Notes: generated by a model not told the origin, from the sequence alone. 64,000 bases of DNA from an uncultured Clostridium sp. (GCA_900555835.1 USMK01000006.1:8304-72303), one strand, 5' to 3'. Shown: positions 26,411 through 34,217, counted from the first letter of the stretch. Made by a program: numbers and translations.

Positions 26411-26640
26411 TCGATACACCGTGAAGTAAAAAAATACTTCACATCCAGATGGGCATGGTTCAAGGACCTTGCCGAGTATAAATTTATTAAGCAATAAATT
26501 TTGATATGTATCCAAGAAGTTTAATCCCTTTGGCCTAGCCATAAACACATAAATATAAAATACTGTTTTAGTAGCAAAATGGCGAAAATCCAGTATTCTA
26601 GAAGAAAAAACCAGTAAAATCAATTACTGGTTTTTTCTTT
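26411..26640 (+). ncRNA. Structured 3' region of the DGR template RNA, with terminator
   Basis: Downstream of TR are the hairpins GTGAAGTA/TACTTCAC, GGCATGGT/ACCTTGCC and AAATTTATT/AATAAATTT, then about 130 bases nearly identical to 28738-28888, ending in the terminator AACCAGTAA / TTACTGGTT plus T's. The third hairpin differs in sequence but keeps pairing in the second copy. This fits the TR-RNA spacer known to be needed for cDNA priming in studied DGRs; the role here is inferred. Confidence 0.65.
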
Positions 26641-26667
26641 TAGATTATTGTTTTTTGAACAAAACAC

Positions 26668-26697
26668 TTGCTTTTAGTTAACCATATGTGGTAAAAT
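26668..26697 (+). promoter_or_regulatory. Promoter of the CA-repeat leader, copy 3
   Basis: TTGCTT, an 18-base spacer and TAAAAT, matching copy 2 almost base for base. Confidence 0.65.
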
Positions 26698-26738
26698 GAT
26701 TTCAAGAAAAAACACGAAACAAAGGAGAAGAAGTCGAA

Positions 26739-26804
26739 ATGGATATAAAAATCGCTGAAAGCCTTGGCGCTGTACACACACACACACACAGTTCTATTAA
26801 ATAA
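26739..26804 (+). CDS. CA-repeat leader peptide, copy 3 (21 aa)
   Basis: AAAGGAGA precedes the ATG. The frame reads MDIKIAESLGAVHTHTHSSI then stops after K. The tract is (AC)8 plus A, so the reading frame after it differs from copy 2. It is followed by a hairpin and the second DGR target gene. Confidence 0.5.
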   Translation: MDIKIAESLGAVHTHTHSSIK

Positions 26805-26828
26805 AAAAATAAATAAAATAGATATATC

Positions 26829-26880
26829 AAACAAGACATATTTAAGTTTAGGGATACCTAAGCTAGATATGTCTTGTTTT
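26829..26880 (+). terminator. Terminator/attenuator hairpin after leader copy 3
   Basis: The stem AAACAAGACATAT / ATATGTCTTGTTT ends in T's, 35 bases before the start of the second DGR target gene. Confidence 0.65.
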
Positions 26881-26914
26881 GATGCACAAAATTATGTAAA
26901 GGAGTTGAAACTAA

Positions 26915-28648
26915 ATGAAAAGTGAAAAAGGAGCATTAGTACTATATGTAAGTGTTGCCTGTCTATTTTTGCTAATTGTGGGAATAACGGCATATATAGG
27001 CGTTTCGAATAAGCAAGCAGCACAAATAGCTGAACTAAAAAGAGTGGAAGAAAGCTATAATACCTCAGATGTAACAGCAGAGGAACTATATAAATCGTAT
27101 GATGGAGGAGATGTTGTGCCAATATATACACCAGAACAATTTGCAAAGGTTGGAAGTGGTGAAGAGGTATATGTGAAGGAAACTGGCAAGTTTTATACAT
27201 TTAGTATAGACAAAACATATATGTTTTATGGAGTTTCAGAAGATTTAACAGATAAAATAAAAGAAATGTTAAAAGAACAGGTAAAAGAAGAAGTAAAAAT
27301 ACAAATTGCAGAAGGAAATCTATCAGGAGGAGGGGAGGCAAGCCAGAAACCGTGTGAACCAATTCTGGCAACAAATATGGTTGCAGTATATTGGAGCACA
27401 GATGGAGGCCAAACTGCAAGTATAACAGGAGAAGGAGCAACACCTATTTATTCAAAAATAGATGCAAATGGAAATCCAAGTTCAAAAGGTAGTGAAAATC
27501 CTAATTTTAAAAAAGAAAATTGGTATAAATATACCGAAGGGTACAATTTGGTAGATACCAAAACGAGTAGATGGGCTAATGGAGTAACAGATGATGGCAG
27601 TTACTGGGTTTGGGTGCCAAGGTTTAAGTATAAAATACTAAATAAACCAGGAGCCAATGGAACATATGTAGCAGGAACGGTAGATGTAAAATTTATAAGT
27701 GTAGAAGAAAAGTCGGGAAAGACATTAAATGGAAGTACATATGTAACTACAAAAAACATAGATGGAGAATTTATTACAACAGATACCCAAGGATATATAA
27801 TTCATCCTGCATTTGAGGATGGAAGCAAAAATGGAAGTAAAGCACAAAATCAAGCAAATTATGTAGAATACAACAATGGAGAATGGGATAGCGAACTTTC
27901 AGGTTTTTGGATTGCTAAATATGAAATGAGTGCAGAAAATGCAGCAGGAACAGCTCAACAACCGGGAAATAAAGTAATATCAGACAGCATAATTTTAGTA
28001 AGTAAGGCAAATAGAAGTTGTTGGAGAAGCATAAGTACAGGAAATAGTTATAAAAATTGCTATAATTATAACAGAGAAAATGAAAGTCATATGCTAAAAA
28101 ATAGTGAATGGGGAGCAATGGCATATTTAACACATAGTAAGTATGGAAGAAATGGAAATGAAGCAACACTCGAAACTAGCTATACAACAGCCACAGTAGG
28201 AGAGCTAGAAAGTAGCACAGGAAATATTTATGGTATATATGGAATAAATGGAGGAGCATGCGAAAGAACTGCTAGTTGGGATACAAAATCAACTTCTGGG
28301 TATTTAACATCATATGGAAATATCGAATTAGATGGAATCATTTATGGAAAAAATGGAGCAGTAAGTAGTAAATATGCAACAGCTTATGAAAATGGAACAG
28401 GAACAGATAGTGGAATATTAGCAAAAACGGTAGGAAAGACAGGAGATGCTATTAAAGAAGTTTGGTGTGCTAGCGACCGTTCGTGGTTCAACGATTACTG
28501 CTACTTCGCGTGTTCGACTTACCCGTTTTTCGTACGTGGTGGTCGTGCAGGGGACGGAGAGGCGGCGGGTGTTTTCGCTTCGAACAACACGACAGGTGAG
28601 CCAAACGAGAACAATTCGTTCCGTGCTGCCTTGGTTCCGTCGGTTTAG
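26915..28648 (+). CDS. DGR target protein 2: membrane-anchored protein with C-terminal lectin-fold variable domain
   Basis: A 577-residue protein. One N-terminal membrane helix (ALVLYVSVACLFLLIVGITA) is followed by a predicted extracellular spacer and a formylglycine-generating-enzyme-like C-type lectin domain (VWVPRFKYKI, GFWIAKYEMSAE, WGAMAYLTHSKYG, GNIYGIYGINGGACE). The last 60 residues (from CASDRSWFNDYCYF, then FFVRGGRAGDGEAAGVF, SFRAALVPSV) switch to GC-richer codons and look like a second variable repeat. AAGGAG precedes the ATG. It is homologous in plan to the 24320 product. Confidence 0.85.
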   Translation: MKSEKGALVLYVSVACLFLLIVGITAYIGVSNKQAAQIAELKRVEESYNTSDVTAEELYKSYDGGDVVPIYTPEQFAKVGSGEEVYVKETGKFYTFSIDKTYMFYGVSEDLTDKIKEMLKEQVKEEVKIQIAEGNLSGGGEASQKPCEPILATNMVAVYWSTDGGQTASITGEGATPIYSKIDANGNPSSKGSENPNFKKENWYKYTEGYNLVDTKTSRWANGVTDDGSYWVWVPRFKYKILNKPGANGTYVAGTVDVKFISVEEKSGKTLNGSTYVTTKNIDGEFITTDTQGYIIHPAFEDGSKNGSKAQNQANYVEYNNGEWDSELSGFWIAKYEMSAENAAGTAQQPGNKVISDSIILVSKANRSCWRSISTGNSYKNCYNYNRENESHMLKNSEWGAMAYLTHSKYGRNGNEATLETSYTTATVGELESSTGNIYGIYGINGGACERTASWDTKSTSGYLTSYGNIELDGIIYGKNGAVSSKYATAYENGTGTDSGILAKTVGKTGDAIKEVWCASDRSWFNDYCYFACSTYPFFVRGGRAGDGEAAGVFASNNTTGEPNENNSFRAALVPSV

Positions 28649-28650
28649 CA
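28470..28650 (+). repeat. Probable second DGR variable repeat VR2 (boundaries approximate)
   Basis: A sharp shift to GC-rich codons at the end of target gene 2, in the position and with the motif pattern (RGG..., AGVF, FRxAL) of VR1. It does not match the TR at 26277 at non-adenine positions, so it needs another template. GCACTTCGATACAC follows both VR2 and TR. Confidence 0.6.
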
Positions 28651-28654
28651 CTTC

Positions 28655-28888
28655 GATACACAAAGAAGAATAGAAGGCTTCTTGTCCCAGCAGGGCATAG
28701 CTTATGGGCTATGCCGAGTATAAATTTGAAAATACATCATTTCAAATTTTGGATATGTATCCAAGAAGTTTAATCCCTTTGGCCTAGCCATAAACACATA
28801 AATATAAAATACTGTTTTAGTAGCAAAATGGCGAAAATCCGGTATTTTAGAAGAAAAAACCAGTAAAATTAATTACTGGTTTTTTCTT
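28655..28888 (+). repeat. Second copy of the DGR structured 3' region with terminator
   Basis: Homologous to 26411-26640: the hairpins AAGAAG/CTTCTT, GGCATAGC/GCTATGCC (followed by GAGTATA as in copy 1) and AAATTTGAAA/TTTCAAATTT, then about 130 near-identical bases and the AACCAGTAA/TTACTGG terminator. Its last 20 bases overlap the end of the reverse transcriptase gene on the other strand. Confidence 0.65.
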
Positions 28889-29975
28889 GCTTATTTTCAT
28901 TTTCAATTAGACTTATTAAATAATTTTCGTTCTCGCTTAAAAATCTGTCATTGAACAAAAAATCACATTTATTTATAATTTTTTTCTGCAATTTGTATGA
29001 ATCGCAATGTGAAGAATGACCAAGCCAGGAATTAAGTTGTAGCATTGTTTTGTCTGTGTTTAAAGTTCCATTTTTAAAATGCTTGTTCCAATATTTTACT
29101 TTTCTTTTAATCTTTTTTTTGCTGTTTGTTCTAAGTAATTTGTGTGTTAAAAATATTCTGTATCCACAAAAATTAGCTCCCATTTTACAAGGGTAATAAT
29201 TAGATTTGTTGTTTAATTTTAATCTAAGTTTATCCCATAAAAATGTTTCGATTTTTTCTTTTAAAAGCTTACATTCTTCTTTTGTATCTAATAATAAAAC
29301 AAAATCGTCCATATAGCGAACATAATATTTAATTTTTAATGTGCGTTTTATATATTGGTCTAATTCATTTAAATATATATTTGCAAAAAATTGGCTAGTA
29401 TAATTTCCAATAGGAATACCAACATTTTCTGTTCTGTTTTGGAACAACAAAAGTTTTGTAAAAGAAAGCAAACACTTATCTGCAATGCTTTTTTCTAAAA
29501 TTTTCATCAATATATATGGGTTAATATTGTAAAAAAATTTAGAAACATCACATTTCAAAATCCAAAAATCTTGTTTAGTTCTGGAAAAGGAACGCAAATA
29601 GTTTTGAACTTGCAAAACTGCTCTATGTGTGCCTTTTTCAGATAAACAGGCAAAAGATGTGTTTATAAATTTGGGTACAAAATATGGCTTAATAAATTCT
29701 TCAACATACCATTGATGTACAATTCTATCAATATATGGAAGAGCCTGAATAATTCGCTCTTTTGGCTCATACACCTTAAAATAATGATATTTGCCCATGT
29801 GGTATTTGTTTGATTTTATTTGGTTTATTAAATTGATTAAATTATTTTCTAAATTTAGTTCAAATAAAAGAACTTCTAATTTATTGGTTTTGTTAACTCG
29901 TGCTCTGCCATGAGCAGAAAGCATTTTCTCAAATGTTAGAGCTTCTAAAAATACATTTTTTATTTTTTGTGGCAC
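28869..29975 (-). CDS. DGR reverse transcriptase
   Basis: A 368-residue retron/group II-type reverse transcriptase. The catalytic motif is RYMDDFVLL; domain 4 reads IPIGNYTSQFFANIYLNELD, i.e. the IGxxxSQ signature that separates DGR reverse transcriptases from retron and group II ones (QGxxxSP). The fingers motif with WILKCDVSKFFYNI is present. GTG start at 29975, overlapping the avd gene by 16 bases. It copies TR RNA into cDNA with errors at adenines and, with Avd, rewrites VR. Confidence 0.93.
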   Translation of the reverse strand: MPQKIKNVFLEALTFEKMLSAHGRARVNKTNKLEVLLFELNLENNLINLINQIKSNKYHMGKYHYFKVYEPKERIIQALPYIDRIVHQWYVEEFIKPYFVPKFINTSFACLSEKGTHRAVLQVQNYLRSFSRTKQDFWILKCDVSKFFYNINPYILMKILEKSIADKCLLSFTKLLLFQNRTENVGIPIGNYTSQFFANIYLNELDQYIKRTLKIKYYVRYMDDFVLLLDTKEECKLLKEKIETFLWDKLRLKLNNKSNYYPCKMGANFCGYRIFLTHKLLRTNSKKKIKRKVKYWNKHFKNGTLNTDKTMLQLNSWLGHSSHCDSYKLQKKIINKCDFLFNDRFLSENENYLISLIENENKQEKTSN

Positions 29976-30316
29976 GAATTTATCCAGCCACCTAAAAGGT
30001 TACAAACATCAGTTACTTTTTTACTCCAAGTATCGTAATTTTGTGTACTAATAAATTTGTATTTGTATGATAATCTAATGTTTATTTTTAGAATTACAAG
30101 AACCACATCAAGTTTGTTTAGGTATTTTAACTTTTCAGACTTGTGGAATTCTTTTTGGGCGAAAATAATTAAATTTAAACCAGAGTACAAGTGTTGTTTA
30201 ATTTCTTGCACAAGCGAAAATCGTTCAGATTTAGGATATTTCCTAATTAAGTCTAACGAATAATATAGCAAGTCTAAGTATTTTTTGTATACAATAAGAA
30301 CTGGTTCTTTTTCCAT
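29960..30316 (-). CDS. avd: DGR accessory variability determinant (Avd)
   Basis: A four-helix-bundle protein of about 118 residues that in studied DGRs forms a pentamer binding the reverse transcriptase and template RNA. Family features: LVQEIKQHLYSGLNLIIFAQ, KLKYLNKLDVVLVILKINIRLSY and the C-terminal NLLGGWINS. The ORF opens at 30358, but AAAGGA at about 30329-30334 favours ATG 30316. It sits between the MutS-like gene and the reverse transcriptase in one minus-strand operon. Confidence 0.85.
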   Translation of the reverse strand: MEKEPVLIVYKKYLDLLYYSLDLIRKYPKSERFSLVQEIKQHLYSGLNLIIFAQKEFHKSEKLKYLNKLDVVLVILKINIRLSYKYKFISTQNYDTWSKKVTDVCNLLGGWINSCHKK

Positions 30317-30412
30317 AATAAATTTCATTCCTTTCTCGCTTAATTCAAAGGCATGCATAGCAATGAAAGTGTTTAGTTTCTTTCAGACTATTGCTCTACC
30401 TATTTTTACATT

Positions 30413-30784
30413 TCATAATAATTTCTTAAAATTTTCTATCATATTCAATGCTTGAATAGGCGTTATGGAATTTAAATCTAGTTTCTTAATTGTATTAATA
30501 ATAGTATGCTCATTACTAGAAGCGTTTAATGAAGAATTCTTATCGACTACCTTAAAATCAATGTTTTTTTCTTCTAATAAATTAAAATATTTATCAGAAC
30601 TGTTAGTTGGAAAACCACATTTAACAATACTATCATTCAAATTAGTGATTTTAAGATTTAGTTTATCAGCAACAAATCTTGCATCTGCATCAATACATAT
30701 ATAAAAAATGCCAACCTTAAAAATATAAACCAAATCCGAATCTACATTTTTGAGCTCCAAATATTTCGAATACAACTTAGACAC
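30413..30784 (-). CDS. Small stand-alone MutS-like protein in the DGR operon
   Basis: A 123-residue protein matching the mismatch-recognition domain I of MutS: YSKYLELKN, LVYIFKVGIFYICIDADA, LNLKIT. It then jumps to a MutS C-terminal-like helix, ITPIQALNMIENFKKLL. The ATPase domain is absent. GTG start with GGGGGTGA upstream. It heads the operon with avd and the reverse transcriptase, and MutS-like accessories have, to my recollection, been noted in DGR surveys. It might bind the mismatched cDNA/VR heteroduplex (inference). A TATAAT box lies at 30835-30840 (minus strand). Confidence 0.7.
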   Translation of the reverse strand: MSKLYSKYLELKNVDSDLVYIFKVGIFYICIDADARFVADKLNLKITNLNDSIVKCGFPTNSSDKYFNLLEEKNIDFKVVDKNSSLNASSNEHTIINTIKKLDLNSITPIQALNMIENFKKLL

Positions 30785-30872
30785 AGGAAGTCACCCCCTT
30801 ACACAAAAAAATGTAAGAAGAGGGAAACAAAATGATTATACCATATAAACCATAAAAAATGACGAAGAATGT

Positions 30873-30916
30873 AAAAAAACAGGAAAATTTGTCGAGAAAA
30901 TTTTCCTGTTTTTTTA
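30873..30916. terminator. Intrinsic terminator upstream of the second type I locus
   Basis: The stem AAAAACAGGAAAAT / ATTTTCCTGTTTTT with flanking A and T tracts. Confidence 0.75.
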
Positions 30917-30926
30917 ATATTATCAA

Positions 30927-30955
30927 TTGACTTTTCCGCAAAATGTATGTATAAT
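30927..30955 (+). promoter_or_regulatory. Promoter of antisense RNA copy 2
   Basis: TTGACT, a 17-base spacer and TATAAT, the same arrangement as at 10016-10044. Confidence 0.8.
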
Positions 30956-30961
30956 GAAAAT

Positions 30962-31047
30962 AGAAAATGAGAAACACAAATTGTGTTGCCGATTGTGAAA
31001 AATAAACCATCTCCACTTGGGCAAAAGCAGAATGGTTTATTTTTTAT
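30962..31047 (+). ncRNA. Antisense antitoxin RNA, copy 2
   Basis: Homologue of 10051-10132: ACACAA/TTGTGT hairpin near the 5' end and terminal stem AATAAACCAT / ATGGTTTATT followed by T's. Intact although the facing toxin gene is truncated. Confidence 0.7.
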
Positions 31048-31104
31048 TGCCTATGTAGTCGTAAACACATGATGATTAACAAGGCAATAGAAATGATAGT
31101 AATG
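31044..31104 (-). pseudogene. Truncated type I toxin remnant
   Basis: The minus-strand frame ends VITIISIALLIIMCLRLHRQ, homologous to the C-terminal half of the toxin at 10133. Start codon, ribosome binding site, 5' leader and N-terminal half are missing. The toxin promoter (TTGCTT-17-TATAGT, 31105-31133) abuts the remaining half, so an internal deletion of about 180 bases is the simplest explanation. Confidence 0.7.
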
Positions 31105-31182
31105 ACTATACACTATATTTTACAAAAAAGCAATACAAATTGATAAATTGACAACAAAAAATACAAAAAAATAAAAAATTGC

Positions 31183-31211
31183 TTGACAAATGTATAAAAA
31201 ATGGGTATAAT
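31183..31211 (+). promoter_or_regulatory. Promoter of tRNA-Met
   Basis: TTGACA, a 17-base spacer and TATAAT: a near-consensus stable-RNA promoter 19 bases before the tRNA. Confidence 0.88.
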
Positions 31212-31230
31212 ACATAAAGTATTGAGAGAT

Positions 31231-31307
31231 GGCGAGATAGCTCAGTTGGCTAGAGCATTCGGTTCATACCCGACAGGTCGGTGGTTCGAATCCACTTCTC
31301 GCTACCA
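31231..31307 (+). tRNA. tRNA-Met (CAT)
   Basis: A 77-nt cloverleaf with acceptor GGCGAGA / TCTCGCT, anticodon CAT in loop TTCATAC, GGTTCGAAT T-arm and encoded ACCA end. The acceptor pairs from the first base, as in the elongator form. Confidence 0.93.
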
Positions 31308-31324
31308 AAAATAAAAAAGCCTAA

Positions 31325-31366
31325 AAATTAGCCTACTCTAACGATTTAGAGTAGGCTAATTTTTTA
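31325..31366 (+). terminator. Terminator after tRNA-Met
   Basis: A 17-bp perfect stem around GCCTACTCTAA / TTAGAGTAGGC with loop CGAT and T6. It may also end the minus-strand unit on the right. Confidence 0.9.
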
Positions 31367-31581
31367 TTTATCATATATTTATTACTCTTTTTTAACACAT
31401 CAATTATCACATCTGGAATAGCAACCGTTCTAATAATACGGGAATATTCCATTTACACTAAAATTAGTTTTTCTTGCCATAATAAAAGGTCCTTTTTAAA
31501 CAAATTTTCGGTACTTAGATAAGCGGTTAATGATGTAGATAATATACAAACTGTGGTAGGGGGAGAATATTATCTTTTTTA

Positions 31582-32445
31582 TTAAATTAGTTTTTTTGTG
31601 TTTTTAGGTGGCTTTATTTTTTTATTTTTTCTAAAATTTTTTGCATTTTCGCTTGTTACAACAGGTTTACCTATTTTTTGTTCAATGTTTTGCCTTGTAA
31701 TAGAAGCAATGTCACCGCCATCATGAGCATCTTGCTTTAATTGAGATAGTCCTTGCGAATCATTTGTTTTATGTATCTCTGTTGTAGTAACTTCTGCTAA
31801 GGTTATAAGAGCAAGTTCCAAAGCGGACATATTGTCTCTAAGGCTTTGATTATCTAGTTTTTTAATATTTTTATGTTGCTTTGTTGTAATTCCAAAAGTT
31901 CCTTTACTAATTTCGTCTGTAAGGATTGCATAATCTTTTGTATCTGCACCTCTATTTTTCCATTCATTTGTAAGAGTATTCCTTGCACCAATACCTTTTA
32001 TTCTAGTATTAGTCCATTCTTCATCATAACCTTTTTTTAAATATGTTTGTCTAGCTCTTTCGATTGCTAGTGATGGGTTTATAACTTCTTGGATTCTTTC
32101 TTCTGCTAATCTTGCGAACCACAATTTAAATGGCTCTGCATTTGGAGAAGGAATAGATTGTATTAGTCTAAAAATAGTTTCTCTATTGGCACAATCTGTT
32201 TGCCTTAATTTTCCGTCCTTAGACATTAATTTCAAACTGTGACAATTTGTCACGCTTTCATTTCCTTCGGAATTTAGACGTTGTTTTAGTTTTCTCCAAT
32301 ATGCGTTTGGATTTTTACTTTCAGTTAGTATAGACACGATGTCAATAATTGAATAATTCCATTCTCCATTATACAATTGTCGTCTTATTCTGTTATTTTC
32401 AAATAATACTAATTTTTTGCTTTCTGTTAAATCATTTTCACTCAT
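31582..32445 (-). CDS. BRO/DinD-like antirepressor-type protein
   Basis: A 287-residue protein with an N-terminal Bro-N-like domain (WNYSIIDIVSILTESKNPNA, YWRKLKQRL) and the DinD-like core (SIPSPNAEPFKLWFARLAEE, then GARNTLTNEWKNRGA, LTDEISKGTFGITTKQHK, LRDNMSALELALITLAE). Homologues are phage antirepressors and the SOS-induced DinD. The tail is basic. AAGGAGGAAG precedes the ATG. It stands alone next to tRNA genes, a typical site for mobile-element residue. Confidence 0.8.
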   Translation of the reverse strand: MSENDLTESKKLVLFENNRIRRQLYNGEWNYSIIDIVSILTESKNPNAYWRKLKQRLNSEGNESVTNCHSLKLMSKDGKLRQTDCANRETIFRLIQSIPSPNAEPFKLWFARLAEERIQEVINPSLAIERARQTYLKKGYDEEWTNTRIKGIGARNTLTNEWKNRGADTKDYAILTDEISKGTFGITTKQHKNIKKLDNQSLRDNMSALELALITLAEVTTTEIHKTNDSQGLSQLKQDAHDGGDIASITRQNIEQKIGKPVVTSENAKNFRKNKKIKPPKNTKKLI

Positions 32446-32677
32446 TTTATTTCTTCCTCCTTAATTTTACAATTTTGCCAATAATCTTAGCAGGTAAAGA
32501 TTTTATTTGTTCATTAGTATAAATTAAAGGTTGAAATTAATATATCTATTGATATTCCTTATGTAGCTCATGCCTGCAACCTAATTGAATTATACGATAC
32601 AAGCATAAAGAAATCAACGTTTTCTATAAAAAAATAACATTTTACTAAAAAAAATTTACTTTTTTTAAAAAATATAG
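32446..32677. other. AT-rich gap without identified gene
   Basis: The region between the BRO/DinD-like gene and the tRNA cluster has only stops in all frames beyond a few codons. I see nothing in it apart from the tRNA promoter at its right end. Confidence 0.5.
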
Positions 32678-32706
32678 TTGACAAGTTAAAAAAAATGTAG
32701 TATTAT
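32678..32706 (+). promoter_or_regulatory. Promoter of the tRNA-Lys/Glu/Thr cluster
   Basis: TTGACA, a 17-base spacer and TATTAT, 18 bases before tRNA-Lys. Confidence 0.85.
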
Positions 32707-32724
32707 ATATGAGCGTTCAGTTAT

Positions 32725-32800
32725 GGGCCATTAGCTCAGGTGGTAGAGCACTTGACTTTTAATCAAGTTGTCCGCAGTTCGAGTCTGCGATGGCTCACCA
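32725..32800 (+). tRNA. tRNA-Lys (TTT)
   Basis: A 76-nt cloverleaf with acceptor GGGCCAT / ATGGCTC, anticodon TTT within CTTTTAA, GTTCGAGTC T-arm and encoded CCA. Confidence 0.95.
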
Positions 32801-32811
32801 TAACTTTATAC

Positions 32812-32886
32812 GGCCCCGTGGTCAAGCGGTTAAGACATCGCCCTTTCACGGCGGAGACATGGGTTCGATTCCCGTCGGGGTCACCA
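32812..32886 (+). tRNA. tRNA-Glu (TTC)
   Basis: A 75-nt cloverleaf with acceptor GGCCCCG / CGGGGTC, anticodon TTC within CTTTCAC, GGTTCGATTCC T-arm and encoded CCA. Confidence 0.95.
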
Positions 32887-32895
32887 ATTTAATAT

Positions 32896-33207
<312 letters not shown>

Positions 33208-33210
33208 TAT

Positions 33211-33258
33211 AAAAGTCAAGAGTTTTGAAGATATTCTTAATTCTTGACTTTTAATTTT
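33211..33258 (+). terminator. Terminator after the tRNA cluster
   Basis: The stem AAAAGTCAAGA / TCTTGACTTTT with a 20-base loop, then AATTTTTTT. Confidence 0.75.
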
Positions 33259-33275
33259 TTTACAAGTAAAACAAA

Positions 33276-33304
33276 TTGACAAAAAGAAAATAATATATTA
33301 TTAT
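33276..33304 (+). promoter_or_regulatory. Promoter of the SDR gene
   Basis: TTGACA, a 17-base spacer and TATTAT, about 70 bases before the start codon. Confidence 0.75.
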
Positions 33305-33377
33305 ATTATTGGTGATAATATGCAATGCAAAAACTGTCATTCCCTAACAAGCACATATAAAGGAGCGAATTTGAATA

Positions 33378-34148
33378 ATGGAAGAAAATCGAGAAGTAAA
33401 TATAGGATATAAAAGCAATAATATGAAAACTGTTGTGGTTACTGGTGGGGCGAGAGGTATTGGGAGAGCTATTGCTTGTGAGTTTGCTGGTGCGGGATAT
33501 AATGTTGTTGTGAATTATAAAACTTCGCGCAAGGAAGCAGAGGATTTGAAGGATGAATTAACAAAACTTGGACAAAGTGTGGAAATCTATCAGGTTGATT
33601 TGACTAAAAAAGCAGAAGTTGATGCTATGGTGAAGTTTGTTGAGGATAGATTTGGAAAAATAGATGTATTGGTTAATAATGCTGGAATTTCGCAAATAAA
33701 GCCATTTGCTGATATTGAAGAAGACGATTGGGATAATATGATTAACAATAACTTAAAAACAGTATATCTAACTACAAAAGCTGTATTAACAAATATGCTC
33801 CATTACAAAAGTGGCAGTATAATTAACATTAGTTCAATTTGGGGAATTACAGGTGCTTCTTGCGAGGTTCATTATTCTGCAACAAAGTCTGCTATAATAG
33901 GTATGACAAAGGCTTTGGCAAAGGAATTGGCGTTATCTAATATTAGTGTAAATGCAGTTGCACCAGGTATGATAGATACTGATATGAATAAAGAATTAAC
34001 AGACCAGGATATAACTGAAATAGAAAATGATATTCCTCTTAGAAGAATTGGAAATCCAAGTGAAATTGCTAAAACTGTAAAATGGTTAGCAGAATCAACC
34101 TACATAACAGGACAAACTGTTAGAGTTGATGGTGGTTGGATAATTTAA
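33378..34148 (+). CDS. Short-chain dehydrogenase/reductase, FabG-like
   Basis: NAD(P)-dependent oxidoreductase of the classical SDR family, closest in plan to 3-oxoacyl-ACP reductase. Cofactor motif TGGARGIGRAIA; NNAG motif (VLVNNAGIS); catalytic Ser (INISSIWG), Tyr and Lys (YSATKSA); C-terminal GQTVRVDGGW. ATG 33378 has AAAGGAG about 12 bases upstream; an internal ATG at 33423 (MKTVVVTGG) is the alternative start. It is not in a fatty-acid cluster, so the substrate is open. Confidence 0.88.
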   Translation: MEENREVNIGYKSNNMKTVVVTGGARGIGRAIACEFAGAGYNVVVNYKTSRKEAEDLKDELTKLGQSVEIYQVDLTKKAEVDAMVKFVEDRFGKIDVLVNNAGISQIKPFADIEEDDWDNMINNNLKTVYLTTKAVLTNMLHYKSGSIINISSIWGITGASCEVHYSATKSAIIGMTKALAKELALSNISVNAVAPGMIDTDMNKELTDQDITEIENDIPLRRIGNPSEIAKTVKWLAESTYITGQTVRVDGGWII

Positions 34149-34217
34149 AAAACTGATTGACAGAAAAATAAATTAACAGTATAATTTACCTAGTGAATTA
34201 AAGAGGACGTGATACAA

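Noticed and set aside
26219..26497. 92-codon open frame resembling the end of DGR target 1
   Set aside because: It is the template repeat read in frame; it has no ribosome binding site or N-terminal domain and is explained as the DGR TR.
28446..28673. Second open frame across VR2
   Set aside because: It arises from the GC-rich variable repeat in an alternative frame; the DGR target frame explains the sequence.
31364..31480. Minus-strand frame MARKTNFSVNG then IIRTVAIPDVIIDVLKKSN in another frame, possibly an integrase-start remnant
   Set aside because: Preceded by AAAGGACC but broken after 16 codons and too short to assign to any family with confidence.
33320..33412. 30-codon frame MQCKNCHSLTSTYKG in the SDR leader
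   Set aside because: It has a weak ribosome binding site and overlaps the SDR start in another frame; the two cysteines alone do not support a gene.
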